Part shown: positions 1 through 9,111 of the stretch, piece after piece
How positions within the stretch are numbered: position 1 is the first letter of the stretch
Layout: every line of letters starts with the position of its first letter
Assembly: GCA_947629795.1 (NCBI GenBank)
Contig: CANRFC010000018.1
Span: 1 to 53,144 of the forward strand
Reading direction: 5' to 3'
Length of the DNA: 53,144 nt
From: an uncultured Oscillospiraceae bacterium
GTDB taxonomy: Bacteria > Bacillota > Clostridia > Oscillospirales > Oscillospiraceae
Translations under genes and position numbers: made by a program
The notes under the pieces: generated by a model
What the model saw: the letters and a program-made list of their open reading frames with translations, nothing else
The model's database searches: none
What the model was told of the DNA's origin: nothing

Positions 1-146
1 ATGCCATGGCCGTCAGCGATGAGTGCGATTTTGAGTGCAGACACTTTTTTGAGCAAGGCTATCTGCTGGGGCGGGGTCCAAAGGAGTAGTAGGGGGCAAG
101 CGGCACCGCATGACCGAGCCGGGAGGCAAAACCGGTATGAGTTCTT

Positions 147-225
147 GTAGGGGCCGATGTCCTCATCGGCCCGGCCCTAAGCCTGCAACATATTTCAACG
201 GGCCGGTGAGGACACCGGCCCCTAC
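147..225. repeat. REP/REPIN-like inverted hairpin pair, copy 1
   Basis: Two hairpins lie in inverted orientation. The left stem GGGCCGATG (151-159) pairs with CATCGGCCC (164-172) around a TCCT loop. The right stem GGGCCGGTG (200-208) pairs with CACCGGCCC (213-221) around an AGGA loop. GTAG flanks the outer left edge and CTAC the outer right edge. The A-to-G change in one arm is matched by T-to-C in the other, so the stem is kept. A second copy sits at 48411-48490. Confidence 0.85.
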
Positions 226-288
226 GAGACGGTTGGCGTTCGAGATTCCCCATACAAGCTGTGAAGGGTTTTGTAAGTGCAAAAATCC

Positions 289-317
289 TTGACTTACCGA
301 TCCTTCTATGCTATAAT
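289..317 (+). promoter_or_regulatory. Sigma-A promoter of the str operon
   Basis: TTGACT (289-294), a 17-nt spacer and TATAAT (312-317), with a TGC extended -10. It lies about 65 nt upstream of the L7Ae-like gene start and is the likely promoter for L7Ae-rpsL-rpsG-fusA. Confidence 0.85.
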
Positions 318-381
318 TCCAATTTGCGTGGGTCTCCTCATGGGAGGAGTGCGCCCATTTTTGAAAGGGGAGGCTGCCGGG

Positions 382-627
382 ATGCTCACGGAATTGACAC
401 AGGGGACCAAGGTCGTGGGCGCCAAGCAGGTCAAGCGGGCCCTGGAGGCCGGGACGGCCAGGAAGGTCTTTCTGGCCCGGGACGCCGACCCCCGGATCAC
501 CGATCCCATCGCCGCGCTGTGCGCCGACAGGGGCGTGGAGCAGGAGTGCGAGGGCTCCATGAAGGAGCTGGGAAGGGCCTGCGGCATTGCCGTGGGAGCC
601 ACGGTGGCCGCTCTGGTGGAGGGATGA
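382..627 (+). CDS. L7Ae/L30e-family ribosomal protein (YbxF/RplGB-like)
   Basis: An 81-residue RNA-binding protein of the L7Ae/L30e/S12e/Gadd45 family. Bacterial members bind kink-turn RNA, and B. subtilis YbxF associates with ribosomes. Visible family features are the N-terminal GAKQVKRALE helix, the FLARDADP strand-loop and the C-terminal GRACGIAVGATVAAL segment. The open frame extends 35 codons upstream, but the ATG at 382 follows an AAAGGGGAGG Shine-Dalgarno, and the upstream part overlaps the promoter, so 382 is the start. Its place directly before rpsL is the classic Firmicute order. Confidence 0.9.
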   Translation: MLTELTQGTKVVGAKQVKRALEAGTARKVFLARDADPRITDPIAALCADRGVEQECEGSMKELGRACGIAVGATVAALVEG

Positions 628-677
628 GGTCATCCATTCCGGGATATACTCTGCCGGATACCCCATGTTTCGGTTTT

Positions 678-705
678 AACGGGATAATTTGACCGTTATC
701 CTGTT
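678..705. promoter_or_regulatory. Inverted repeat upstream of rpsL
   Basis: AACGGGATAA (678-687) and TTATCCTGTT (696-705) form an inverted repeat with one G-T pair and an 8-nt loop. It lies between the L7Ae-like gene and rpsL. There is no T-run, so it is more likely an mRNA hairpin or protein-binding site than a terminator. Function unknown. Confidence 0.45.
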
Positions 706-743
706 AAAATATAAAGTCCACCAATGAAGAAAGGAGGAAAACC

Positions 744-1166
744 ATGCCTACGTTTAACCAGCTCGTTCGGAAGGGTCGCCAGCAGGCCAGCTTCAAGTCC
801 AACTCCCCCGCTATGCAGGTGGGTCTGAACACCTTGAAGAATCGGGAGACCGATCTGCCTTCTCCTCAGAAGAGAGGCGTGTGCACCGCTGTGCGTACCT
901 CTACCCCGAAGAAGCCCAACTCCGCTCTGCGGAAGATCGCCCGTGTGAAGCTCACCAACGGTTACGAGGTCACCGCCTATATCCCCGGCGTCGGCCACAA
1001 CCTGCAGGAGCACTCCGTGGTCATGATCCGCGGCGGCCGTGTCAAGGACCTGCCCGGTGTGCGTTACCACATCATCCGCGGCAAGCTGGACACCCAGGGC
1101 GTCTCCGGCCGGATGCAGGCCCGTTCCAAGTACGGCGCCAAGCGGCCCAAGGCGGGCAAGAAATAA
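744..1166 (+). CDS. rpsL: 30S ribosomal protein S12
   Basis: Protein S12 sits at the decoding centre of the 30S subunit and influences accuracy; streptomycin-resistance mutations map to it. The 140-residue product begins [11 protein letters not shown] after the initiator Met, contains the conserved [11 protein letters not shown] loop with its unmodified lysine, and ends in the usual basic tail. A strong AAAGGAGG Shine-Dalgarno precedes the ATG. It is second in the str operon, after the L7Ae-like gene. The stop codon lies inside a perfect hairpin (1161-1187), which is unusual. Confidence 0.98.
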   Translation: MPTFNQLVRKGRQQASFKSNSPAMQVGLNTLKNRETDLPSPQKRGVCTAVRTSTPKKPNSALRKIARVKLTNGYEVTAYIPGVGHNLQEHSVVMIRGGRVKDLPGVRYHIIRGKLDTQGVSGRMQARSKYGAKRPKAGKK

Positions 1167-1187
1167 TTTTCCGAAGGAAAATTATTT
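1161..1187. other. Perfect 12-bp hairpin spanning the rpsL stop codon
   Basis: AAATAATTTTCC (1161-1172) and GGAAAATTATTT (1176-1187) are perfect inverted complements with a 3-nt loop. The rpsL TAA (1164-1166) lies in the 5' arm. No T-run follows, so it is not an ordinary terminator. It may stabilise the mRNA 3' end or mark a processing site (inference). Confidence 0.6.
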
Positions 1188-1262
1188 CCGGACATGGCGC
1201 GCCGGAACGCCGCGCATTATAAATGACGCTCCGATGAAACACGCGAAGAATCAGAAACGCGC

Positions 1263-1393
1263 GTAAGCGCAAGGCAGTTGTCCTTGCGAAAGCGCTTACC
1301 TATATACATGGGTAACGTTTTCCGCGGGGCACTGAAAGACAAGAGGCACTTGTCTTTACACGGAGGCCCGGCTGCCCCATCATGCGGGGCGGC
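1263..1393. other. Multi-hairpin rpsL-rpsG spacer
   Basis: The 280-nt spacer contains three further hairpins. One is a GTAAGCGC/GCGCTTAC stem with an inner AAGG/CCTT stem (1263-1299). The second is a perfect AAAGACAAG/CTTGTCTTT stem (1335-1343 with 1349-1357). The third is a GC-rich stem over about 1371-1393. The spacing is long for two ribosomal genes of one operon, and I do not recognise a known riboswitch or protein-binding leader in it. Confidence 0.45.
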
Positions 1394-1446
1394 ATCAGGT
1401 TTTCGAGTACCTATGAAATCATTCCTATATGAAGGAGGGAAGCAAA

Positions 1447-1917
1447 GTGCCCAGAAGAGGAAATGTACCCAAGCGGGAAGTCCTCCCCGATCCCATTTAC
1501 AACTCCGTCCTGGTGACCAAGCTGGTCAACAGCATCATGCTGGACGGGAAGAAGGGCGTGGCCCAGAAGGTGGTCTACGGCGCCTTTGACATCGTCAAGG
1601 AGAAGACCGGCAAGGAGCCCCTGGACGCCTTTACCACCGCCATGGAGAACGTCATGCCCTCCCTGGAGGTCAAGGCCCGCCGTGTGGGCGGCGCCACCTA
1701 TCAGGTGCCTATGGAGGTCCGTCCCGAGCGGCGGCAGACCCTGGCTCTGCGCTGGATCACCACCTATTCCCGCTCCCGCAGCGAGAAGACCATGAAGGAG
1801 CGGCTGGCCGGCGAGATCATGGACGCCTGCAACGGCGTGGGCGGCGCGGTGAAGAAGCGCGAGGATATGCACAAGAACGCTCAGGCCAACCAGGCCTTCG
1901 CCCACTATCGCTGGTAA
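1447..1917 (+). CDS. rpsG: 30S ribosomal protein S7
   Basis: S7 is the primary 16S rRNA-binding protein that nucleates the 30S head and contacts E-site tRNA. The product is 156 residues, the normal bacterial length. An ATG at 1429 opens the frame earlier, but bases 1432-1440 are the AAGGAGGGA ribosome-binding site, so the true start is the GTG at 1447, giving the family-typical start [15 protein letters not shown]. The conserved [16 protein letters not shown] helix is present. It is followed 21 nt later by fusA. Confidence 0.97.
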   Translation: MPRRGNVPKREVLPDPIYNSVLVTKLVNSIMLDGKKGVAQKVVYGAFDIVKEKTGKEPLDAFTTAMENVMPSLEVKARRVGGATYQVPMEVRPERRQTLALRWITTYSRSRSEKTMKERLAGEIMDACNGVGGAVKKREDMHKNAQANQAFAHYRW

Positions 1918-1938
1918 CACCGAGGAGTTAGAGAGATT

Positions 1939-4044
1939 ATGCCGAGAAAAGTTACTCTGCAGAATACGCGCAACATCGGTATCATGGCACACATCGACGC
2001 CGGCAAGACCACGACCACCGAGCGTATTCTCTACTACACCGGCGTCAACTACAAGATCGGCGAGACCCATGACGGCACCGCCACCATGGACTGGATGGCC
2101 CAGGAGCAGGAGCGCGGCATCACCATCACCTCCGCCGCCACCACCTGCTATTGGAAGGGCACCAAGAACCAGTTCCCCCAGACCCGGATCAACATCATCG
2201 ACACCCCGGGCCACGTGGACTTCACCGTGGAGGTGGAGCGCTCCCTGCGTGTGCTGGACGGCTCTGTGACCGTCCTGTGCGCCAAGGGCGGCGTGGAGCC
2301 CCAGTCTGAGACGGTGTGGCGTCAGGCCGACCACTACAAGGTCCCCCGGATGATCTACGTCAACAAGATGGACATCATGGGCGCCGACTTCTACAACGTG
2401 CTCAACATGATCCACGACCGGCTCAAGTGCAATGCCGTGCCCATTCAGCTCCCCATCGGTAAGGAAGAGACCTTCAAGGGGATCATCGACCTGATCGAGA
2501 TGGACGCCGACGTCTACTACGACGAAATGGGCAAGGACATGCGGGTGGAGCCCATCCCCGAGGACATGGTGGAACTGGCCAAGGAGTACCGCTCCAAGAT
2601 GCTGGACGCCATCGCCGACGTGGACGACGAGATCATGGAGCTGGTCCTGGAGGAGAAGGAAGTTCCCCAGGAGATGATCCGCAAGGCCCTTCGCCGGGGC
2701 ACCATCGAGAATCTGCTGGTCCCCGTGACCTGCGGCACCTCGTACAAGAACAAGGGCGTGCAGAAGCTGCTGGACGCCATCGTGGACTATATGCCCTCCC
2801 CCGTGGACATCCCCGCCATCAAGGGCACCCTGCTGGATGGGGAGACCGAGGACGAGCGTCCCGCCGATGACTCCGCCCCCTTCTCCGCCCTGGCCTTCAA
2901 GATCGCCACCGACCCCTTCGTGGGCCGTCTGGCCTTCGTCCGGGTGTACTCGGGCAGCCTGACCACCGGTTCCTCGGTGCTCAACGCCACCAAGGACCAG
3001 CGGGAGCGCATCGGCCGCATCCTTCAGATGCACGCCAACCACCGGGAGGATATCGAGGAGGTCTATTCCGGCGATATCGCCGCCGTCATCGGTCTGAAGA
3101 ACACCACCACCGGCGACACCCTGTGCGATGAGAAGCACCCCATCATCCTGGAGTCCATGGAGTTCCCCGACCCGGTCATCCGGGTGGCCATCGAGCCCAA
3201 GACCAAGGCCGGCCAGGAGAAGATGGGCATCGCCCTGATGAAGCTGGCCGAGGAGGACCCCACCTTCAAGACCTGGACCGACGAGGAGACCGGGCAGACC
3301 ATCATCGCCGGCATGGGCGAGCTCCACCTGGAGATCATCGTGGACCGGTTGCTCCGGGAGTACAAGGTGGAGGCCAACGTGGGCGCGCCCCAGGTGGCCT
3401 ACAAGGAGACCATCAAGAAGGTCACCGAGCAGGAGACCAAGTACGCCCGCCAGTCCGGCGGTAAGGGCCAGTACGGCCACGTGCGCATCACCGTGGAGCC
3501 CAACGAGCCCGGCAAGGGCTACGAGTTCCTCAACGAGATCACCGGCGGCGTCATCCCCAAGGAGTTCATCCCCGCCGTGGATCAGGGCATCCAGGGGGCC
3601 ATGCAGGCCGGCGTGCTGGCCGGCTACCCCGTGGTGGACGTGAAGGTCCATCTGACCTACGGCTCCTACCACGAGGTGGACTCCTCCGAGATGGCCTTCA
3701 AGATCGCCGGTTCCATGGCCTTCAAGGAGGCCATGCGCAAGGCCGATCCCGTGCTGCTGGAGCCCGTGATGAAGGTGGACGTCACCGTCCCCGACGAGTA
3801 CCTGGGCAATGTCATCGGCGACCTCACCGCCCGCCGGGGCATGATCCAGGGCCAGGAGAGCCGTCCCGGCGCCACCCAGGTGGACGCCCTGGTGCCTCTG
3901 GCCAACATGTTTGGCTACGCCACCGACCTGCGCTCCTCCACCCAGGGCCGCGGCCAGTACGCCATGGAGCCCCACAGCTACGTGGAGATCCCCAAGAGCA
4001 TCGCCGACAAGATCATTGCCGAGCGGGGCCGCAAGGAAGACTAA
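1939..4044 (+). CDS. fusA: Translation elongation factor G
   Basis: EF-G is the GTPase that drives tRNA-mRNA translocation and, with RRF, ribosome recycling. The 701-residue protein is full length. It has the G1 loop AHIDAGKTT near residue 17, the switch [10 protein letters not shown] segment, NKMD for guanine recognition, then domains II to V, with the GKGQYGHV loop of domain IV and the RGMIQGQE region of domain V. A GAGGAG ribosome-binding site precedes the ATG. It belongs to the str operon between rpsG and tuf. Confidence 0.98.
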   Translation: MPRKVTLQNTRNIGIMAHIDAGKTTTTERILYYTGVNYKIGETHDGTATMDWMAQEQERGITITSAATTCYWKGTKNQFPQTRINIIDTPGHVDFTVEVERSLRVLDGSVTVLCAKGGVEPQSETVWRQADHYKVPRMIYVNKMDIMGADFYNVLNMIHDRLKCNAVPIQLPIGKEETFKGIIDLIEMDADVYYDEMGKDMRVEPIPEDMVELAKEYRSKMLDAIADVDDEIMELVLEEKEVPQEMIRKALRRGTIENLLVPVTCGTSYKNKGVQKLLDAIVDYMPSPVDIPAIKGTLLDGETEDERPADDSAPFSALAFKIATDPFVGRLAFVRVYSGSLTTGSSVLNATKDQRERIGRILQMHANHREDIEEVYSGDIAAVIGLKNTTTGDTLCDEKHPIILESMEFPDPVIRVAIEPKTKAGQEKMGIALMKLAEEDPTFKTWTDEETGQTIIAGMGELHLEIIVDRLLREYKVEANVGAPQVAYKETIKKVTEQETKYARQSGGKGQYGHVRITVEPNEPGKGYEFLNEITGGVIPKEFIPAVDQGIQGAMQAGVLAGYPVVDVKVHLTYGSYHEVDSSEMAFKIAGSMAFKEAMRKADPVLLEPVMKVDVTVPDEYLGNVIGDLTARRGMIQGQESRPGATQVDALVPLANMFGYATDLRSSTQGRGQYAMEPHSYVEIPKSIADKIIAERGRKED

Positions 4045-4059
4045 TTTGTATTTTAGGTG

Positions 4060-4088
4060 TTGCTTTTTTCCCGCTGATACGGTAAAAT
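4060..4088 (+). promoter_or_regulatory. Sigma-A promoter of tuf
   Basis: TTGCTT (4060-4065), a 17-nt spacer and TAAAAT (4083-4088) lie in the fusA-tuf spacer. This gives tuf its own transcription start, consistent with the higher demand for EF-Tu. Confidence 0.7.
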
Positions 4089-4154
4089 AGTCTCACCGAT
4101 TTTTCCCAGCAAAATCTGAACACAAAATGTGTATCACAAGGAGGATAAACGAAC

Positions 4155-5357
<1,203 letters not shown>

Positions 5358-5370
5358 TCATCGCCTCTTG

Positions 5371-5402
5371 AGAGGACCGGCCGCTGGCCGGTCCTCTTTT
5401 TA
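5371..5402 (+). terminator. Rho-independent terminator of tuf, first
   Basis: AGAGGACCGGCC and GGCCGGTCCTCT form a perfect 12-bp stem with a short loop, followed by TTTTTATT. It lies 14 nt after the tuf stop codon. Confidence 0.92.
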
Positions 5403-5415
5403 TTATGGGAGGGCT

Positions 5416-5445
5416 GAGACCGGCCGCCGGCCGGTCCTCTTTTTC
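5416..5445 (+). terminator. Second, tandem terminator of tuf
   Basis: GAGACCGGCC pairs with GGCCGGTCCTC, followed by TTTTTCTT. The sequence is nearly identical to the first terminator, so it looks like a tandem duplication that backs up termination of the very strongly transcribed str operon. Confidence 0.85.
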
Positions 5446-5474
5446 TTGCCTATCGGGGGAAATCATGGTACAAT
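5446..5474 (+). promoter_or_regulatory. Promoter upstream of the MscS gene
   Basis: TTGCCT (5446-5451), a 17-nt spacer and TACAAT (5469-5474) with a TGG extended -10. The -35 starts directly in the tail of the second tuf terminator. A near-identical 23-nt block with another TGTGGTACAAT lies 69 nt downstream. Confidence 0.6.
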
Positions 5475-5557
5475 AGCCACAAATGGCTATGTACTTTGAT
5501 CAAATGAATGTACCACAACGCCGCTGCGCGGCTGTGGTACAATAGCCACAAGTGGCT
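5466..5557. repeat. 23-nt direct repeat flanking a strong hairpin
   Basis: The block at 5466-5488 recurs at 5535-5557 with one mismatch. Each copy holds an extended -10-like TGGTACAAT followed by a small palindrome (ATAGCCA/TGGCTAT in the first copy, AGCCAC/GTGGCT in the second). Between them is a hairpin, GTACCACA (5510-5517) with TGTGGTAC (5533-5540), plus an inner GCCGC/GCGGC stem. This could be a duplicated promoter/operator for the MscS gene (inference). Confidence 0.6.
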
Positions 5558-5584
5558 GCAACAGACAAAGATGAGGTGAGCGCG

Positions 5585-6418
5585 ATGCCCGCTGTGGATA
5601 CCGAGACCGCCCAGGAGACTCTGAGCTTTCTGGAGAAGGTCATGAGGAACTTTTCCTGGGAAACTGCCGCTATGGTACTCTTCCTGCTGGTGGCCAGTGT
5701 GGTCATCATCAAGTTTCTCCTGCGCCTGGCTGACAAGGCCATGGAGCGGGGCAAGCTGGAGCGGGGAGCCCGGAAGTTCCTCGCCTCAGGGCTGAAGGTC
5801 CTGCTGTGGCTGGTGGCCATCTGCGCCATCCTGGGCTACATCGGCGTGCCCATGACCTCCCTGGTGGCGGTGCTCAGCGTCCTGGGCCTGGCAGTCTCCC
5901 TGGCGGTCCAGGGGCTGCTGAGCAACCTGGCGGGGGGCATCATGCTCCTGTCCGCCCGGCCCTTCTCTGCCGGGGATTTCGTGGAGGCCGGCGGGGTCAG
6001 CGGCACGGTGCAGGAGGTGGGGCTGGTGTACACCAAGCTCACCACCGTGGACAACAAGGTGGTCCACGTGCCCAACGGGGACATCTCGTCCAAGACCATC
6101 GTCAACTATTCCGGGGCGGAGAAGCGCCAGGTGGAGTGGAAGTTGTCAGTGAGCTACGACGCCGACGCCCAGGCGGTGCGCCGGGCCATCGCCCAGGTGC
6201 TGGGGGACCATCCCCTGACCCATTCCACCCCCGAGCCCCTCATCCGGGTGTTCAGCTACAATGACAGCAGCGTGGAGTGGCTGGTCCGCTGCTGGTGCGC
6301 CACCGGGGATTACTGGACGGTGTACTTCGACTTTTTGGAGCGCATCCGCCCCGCCTTCGACGCTGCGGGGGTGGAGATGACCTACCCCCACGTGAACGTG
6401 CATATGATGGAAAAATAA
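5585..6418 (+). CDS. Small-conductance mechanosensitive channel, MscS family
   Basis: A 277-residue membrane channel expected to open under membrane tension and release solutes on hypo-osmotic shock. Three membrane segments lie near residues 27-47, 68-90 and 93-122. The last is the Gly/Ala-rich pore helix (SVLGLAVSLAVQGLLSNLAGG) typical of MscS TM3. The cytoplasmic beta and alpha/beta domains follow. A GTG at 5552 also opens the frame, but GAGGTGAG ends 4 nt before the ATG at 5585, so I use that start. Single-gene unit between the tuf terminators and a shared terminator at 6424. Confidence 0.93.
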   Translation: MPAVDTETAQETLSFLEKVMRNFSWETAAMVLFLLVASVVIIKFLLRLADKAMERGKLERGARKFLASGLKVLLWLVAICAILGYIGVPMTSLVAVLSVLGLAVSLAVQGLLSNLAGGIMLLSARPFSAGDFVEAGGVSGTVQEVGLVYTKLTTVDNKVVHVPNGDISSKTIVNYSGAEKRQVEWKLSVSYDADAQAVRRAIAQVLGDHPLTHSTPEPLIRVFSYNDSSVEWLVRCWCATGDYWTVYFDFLERIRPAFDAAGVEMTYPHVNVHMMEK

Positions 6419-6423
6419 GAAAA

Positions 6424-6450
6424 GGGCCGACATCCGGGGGATGCCGGCCC
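6424..6450. terminator. Bidirectional terminator between MscS and DUF4830 genes
   Basis: GGGCCGACATCC and GGATGCCGGCCC pair over 12 positions with one mismatch. On the minus strand the hairpin is followed by TTTTCTTATTTTT, a good terminator for the DUF4830 gene. On the plus strand the tail is weak. Confidence 0.75.
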
Positions 6451-6464
6451 TTGCCCACTGGGTC

Positions 6465-6935
6465 CTATTCCGGCATGGCCAGGCCGTGGAGGAGGTTTTC
6501 ACCGAAGATCTCGCCGCCGATGACGGTGTTCTTGCAGATCAGCAGGTGGGCCTGCACCCCCTGGATCCCGCCGGGGTAGTTGAGTACGTCGTAGGTATAG
6601 CGCTTGATGCGCTTGCCGGCGTATTTGGTGAGGTCGAAGCCCTGCTGGGCCTGGAGGTCCAGATATTTGTCGTACTCCGGCCCGAACTCCTCGGGTATGG
6701 CCAGCTCCTCCACCGCCGACTCCTCCGCCGGGGTGAGCCAGCCCCACTGAGCCAGGTAGTCGGCCCGGTCCTCCGCCGTCTTGACCCCCTTGGGGCTGAT
6801 CTCCACGCTCACCGCCTGGCCCCTGGTGCTCAGCGCCAGGGCGGAGAGGAGCACCCCGCACACCACCAGCGCCCCCAGGAGGGTGAGGGCCACCTTTTTC
6901 CGATTCAATCTCGCCGTGAAAACAAACACCGCCAT
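6465..6935 (-). CDS. Membrane-anchored DUF4830 protein
   Basis: 156 residues with an N-terminal membrane anchor (about 13-36) and an extracytoplasmic domain. The domain carries the DUF4830 pattern: YLAQWGW, then IPEEFGPEYDKY, LQAQQGFDL, KRYTY and VIGGEI near the C-terminus. Function of the family is unknown; it is common in Clostridia. A much longer open frame continues upstream on this strand but is antisense to the pseudouridine synthase and regulator genes. The ATG at 6935 follows an AAAGGGG ribosome-binding site. Confidence 0.82.
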   Translation of the reverse strand: MAVFVFTARLNRKKVALTLLGALVVCGVLLSALALSTRGQAVSVEISPKGVKTAEDRADYLAQWGWLTPAEESAVEELAIPEEFGPEYDKYLDLQAQQGFDLTKYAGKRIKRYTYDVLNYPGGIQGVQAHLLICKNTVIGGEIFGENLLHGLAMPE

Positions 6936-7007
6936 CGCCCCTTTCTCGCTTTGTTCCCATGTGTATGGCGGGGGAGCTTGGCCTATGATGAAAAAAGGAG
7001 GAGCGCC

Positions 7008-7745
7008 ATGGAGCGCCTGGACAAAATTTTGGCCGGCACCGGCCGGTGGTCCCGGAGGGAGGCCCAGGAGCTCATCCGGTCCGGCCGGGTGACGGTGGAC
7101 GGGGCGGTGTGCCTGCGCCGGGAGGATAAATTCCCGGAGGACGCCTGCTTCCAAGTGGACGGGGAGGTCATTTCCGGGGAAAAGTTCACCTACCTGATGC
7201 TCAACAAGCCCGCCGGGCTGGTGTCGGCCACCGACGACCCCCGGGAGCGGACGGTGCTGGAGCTGCTGCCCGGGCACCTGCGGCGGGTGGGGCTCTTTCC
7301 CGCGGGGCGGCTGGACAAGGACACGGTGGGCCTGCTGCTGCTCACCAACGATGGGGCCCTGGCCCACGCCCTGCTCTCGCCGAAAAAACACGTGGACAAG
7401 GTCTATTATGTGGAGGTAGAGGGCCTCTGGGAGACCGAAGATCAGGCCGTTTTTCGCCGGGGCATGACCCTCGCCGACGGGTATCAGTGCCTCCCCGCCG
7501 ACCTGGAACCCACCGGGCCCGACCGGGCCCTGGTCACCCTCCGGGAGGGCAAGTACCACCAGATCAAGCGGATGTGTGCCGCCCGGGGCAAGCCGGTGAA
7601 GTTCCTCAAGCGGCTGCGGTTCGGGCCCCTGGTCCTGGACGAGGGCCTGGAGCCGGGGGCCTGGCGGCCCCTGACGCCGGAAGAGGTGGAGGCACTCCGG
7701 CAGGCGGAGAGCGGGGAGAGCGGGAGTCCCGGGGAGAGCAGATGA
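7008..7745 (+). CDS. 16S rRNA pseudouridine synthase, RsuA family
   Basis: 245 residues. An N-terminal S4 RNA-binding domain (ERLDKILAGTGRWSRREAQ..., about 1-60) precedes the pseudouridine synthase core with the catalytic GRLDKDTVGLLLLTNDG motif near residues 102-118, where the Asp is the nucleophile. The later KYHQIKRM motif is characteristic. Length and the short linker fit RsuA (16S U516) rather than RluB. AAAGGAGG precedes the ATG at 7008. The product ends in a Ser/Gly/Glu-rich tail. It lies divergent from the DUF4830 gene and upstream of the PucR gene. Confidence 0.92.
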   Translation: MERLDKILAGTGRWSRREAQELIRSGRVTVDGAVCLRREDKFPEDACFQVDGEVISGEKFTYLMLNKPAGLVSATDDPRERTVLELLPGHLRRVGLFPAGRLDKDTVGLLLLTNDGALAHALLSPKKHVDKVYYVEVEGLWETEDQAVFRRGMTLADGYQCLPADLEPTGPDRALVTLREGKYHQIKRMCAARGKPVKFLKRLRFGPLVLDEGLEPGAWRPLTPEEVEALRQAESGESGSPGESR

Positions 7746-7809
7746 TTTTTGGGCCATCCCTCTAAATTTTCTGATTCGGCATTTTCCACAAATTTTTTCA
7801 CCTTTCCTA

Positions 7810-7838
7810 TTGAAAAGGGAGAAAAAAGCCGTTATAAT
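7810..7838 (+). promoter_or_regulatory. Sigma-A promoter of the PucR/CdaR gene
   Basis: TTGAAA (7810-7815), a 17-nt spacer and TATAAT (7833-7838), 64 nt before the start codon. It likely serves the regulator and possibly the ftsEX block after it. Confidence 0.88.
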
Positions 7839-7901
7839 AGAGAACGTAAATGCGCATATAACCGTGCCCTTGGACGGGAGAGCAAGTGAGGAGGCAGTCA
7901 G

Positions 7902-9008
7902 ATGGCCAACAGGATCTTTCAGAGTGTCGTCTTGCAGATGAAGGAAGGGACCGACCGGGTGATCGGCGTGATCGATGCCGAGGGCACTGTGGTGGCCTGC
8001 GACGAGCAGGCCTTGGTAGGGGACCGCTGGATCGGCGTGGTGGACCCCCTCAATGCCGCCGAAGGGGGCATGATCCGCTTTGAGGGCCGGACCTTCCGGG
8101 CCCTGACCAGCTGGGGCGCCCAGTTTGACTACGCCTGCTTCGTGCAGGGGGAGGACGAGACTGCCCAGAGCCTGTGCTGCCTGGCCACCGTGGCCTTCAA
8201 CGGCGCCAAGCAGAACTACGAGGAGAAGCACGACAAGGGCACCTTCGTGAAGAATATCATCTCGGACAACATCATGCTGGGGGATATCTACGTCCGGGCC
8301 AAGGAGCTCCACTTTGTCTGCGAGGTGCCCAGAGGGGTCTTCCTGGTCCGCCAGCCGGAGCCCGCCGACCCCGCCATGATCGACACCATCCAGACCCTTT
8401 TCCCCGACAAGCAGACCGATTTCGTCCTCTCCATCAGCGAGACCGACGTGGCGGTGATCAAGCAGGTCCCCGAGAACACCGAGGGCAAGAAGCTGGACAA
8501 GATCGCCCAGCAGATCGAGGACACCCTGGCCGAGCAGCTGGAACTCAAGACGGTCATCGGCATCGGCTCGGTGGTGGGGAACATCCGGGATCTGGCCCGC
8601 TCCTACAAGGAGGCCCAGATGGCCATCGAGGTGGGCAAGGTCTTCGACACCGAGCGCACTGTCATCAACTACGACAACCTGGGCATCGGGCGGCTGATCT
8701 ATCAGCTTCCCACCACCCTGTGCGAGATGTTCCTGCGGGAGGTCTTCAAGAAGAACCCCATTGACGCCCTGGACCAGGAGACCCTGTTCACCATCAACAA
8801 GTTCTTTGAGAACAACCTCAACGTCTCCGAGACCGCCCGGAAGCTCTTTGTCCACCGGAACACCCTGGTCTACCGCCTGGAGAAGATCAAGAAGCTCACC
8901 GGCCTGGACCTGCGGGAGTTCGACGACGCCATCACCTTCAAGGTGGCCCTGATGGTCAAAAAGTACCTGGTCTCCCGGGGGCATCGACAACTAACCTACC
9001 TTTTCTGA
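7902..9008 (+). CDS. PucR/CdaR-type helix-turn-helix transcriptional regulator
   Basis: 368 residues. The C-terminal 60 residues are the PucR-type HTH (NLNVSETARKLFVHRNTLVY followed by RLEKIKKLTG), found in regulators of purine or sugar-diacid use. The N-terminal 100 residues look like a sensory alpha/beta domain (VIGVIDAEGTVVACDE), and the central segment resembles the GGDEF-like middle domain of the CdaR family. Ligand unknown. It has its own promoter and lies 103 nt before ftsE with a palindrome pair between them, so control of the ftsEX block is possible but not shown. Confidence 0.85.
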   Translation: MANRIFQSVVLQMKEGTDRVIGVIDAEGTVVACDEQALVGDRWIGVVDPLNAAEGGMIRFEGRTFRALTSWGAQFDYACFVQGEDETAQSLCCLATVAFNGAKQNYEEKHDKGTFVKNIISDNIMLGDIYVRAKELHFVCEVPRGVFLVRQPEPADPAMIDTIQTLFPDKQTDFVLSISETDVAVIKQVPENTEGKKLDKIAQQIEDTLAEQLELKTVIGIGSVVGNIRDLARSYKEAQMAIEVGKVFDTERTVINYDNLGIGRLIYQLPTTLCEMFLREVFKKNPIDALDQETLFTINKFFENNLNVSETARKLFVHRNTLVYRLEKIKKLTGLDLREFDDAITFKVALMVKKYLVSRGHRQLTYLF

Positions 9009-9039
9009 AAGAGACCGGATACACACAGAAGAGTAACAA

Positions 9040-9091
9040 CGATTGACAATCGAACCGGGGCGGGTGACCGCCAAGCGGCGATTGTCAATCG
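9040..9091. promoter_or_regulatory. Pair of complementary 13-bp palindromes before ftsE
   Basis: CGATTGACAATCG (9040-9052) and CGATTGTCAATCG (9079-9091) are each palindromic around one central base and are exact reverse complements of each other. They can bind a dimeric regulator as two operators or fold as one 13-bp hairpin. No T-run follows. They sit between the PucR gene and ftsE. Confidence 0.6.
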
Positions 9092-9111
9092 CTTTATGAG
9101 GAGCAGAGACA

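Larger units (their letters stand above)
1..381. other. Gene-free left edge with REP pair and promoter
   Basis: No coding region is supported here. The short open frames in this stretch run through the REP hairpins at 147-225 and look spurious. The stretch holds the inverted REP pair and, from 289, the promoter and 5' leader of the ribosomal operon. Bases 1-146 show nothing I can name. In related genomes rpoB-rpoC usually lies upstream, but no rpoC end is visible. Confidence 0.6.

Noticed and set aside
59-253. Small open frames over the REP pair with RGRCPHRP peptides
   Set aside because: They translate the repeated hairpin. The same peptide appears at the second REP copy, which points to spurious frames.
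1411-3975. Very long minus-strand open frame opposite rpsG and fusA
   Set aside because: It is the antisense shadow of highly conserved GC-rich genes. Its composition (Gly, His, Leu, Val, Asp runs) is typical of mirror frames, and it has no ribosome-binding site.
6936-8990. Upstream 685 codons of the minus-strand frame that contains the DUF4830 gene
   Set aside because: Antisense to the pseudouridine synthase and PucR genes. Only the last 156 codons match a real family and have a proper start.
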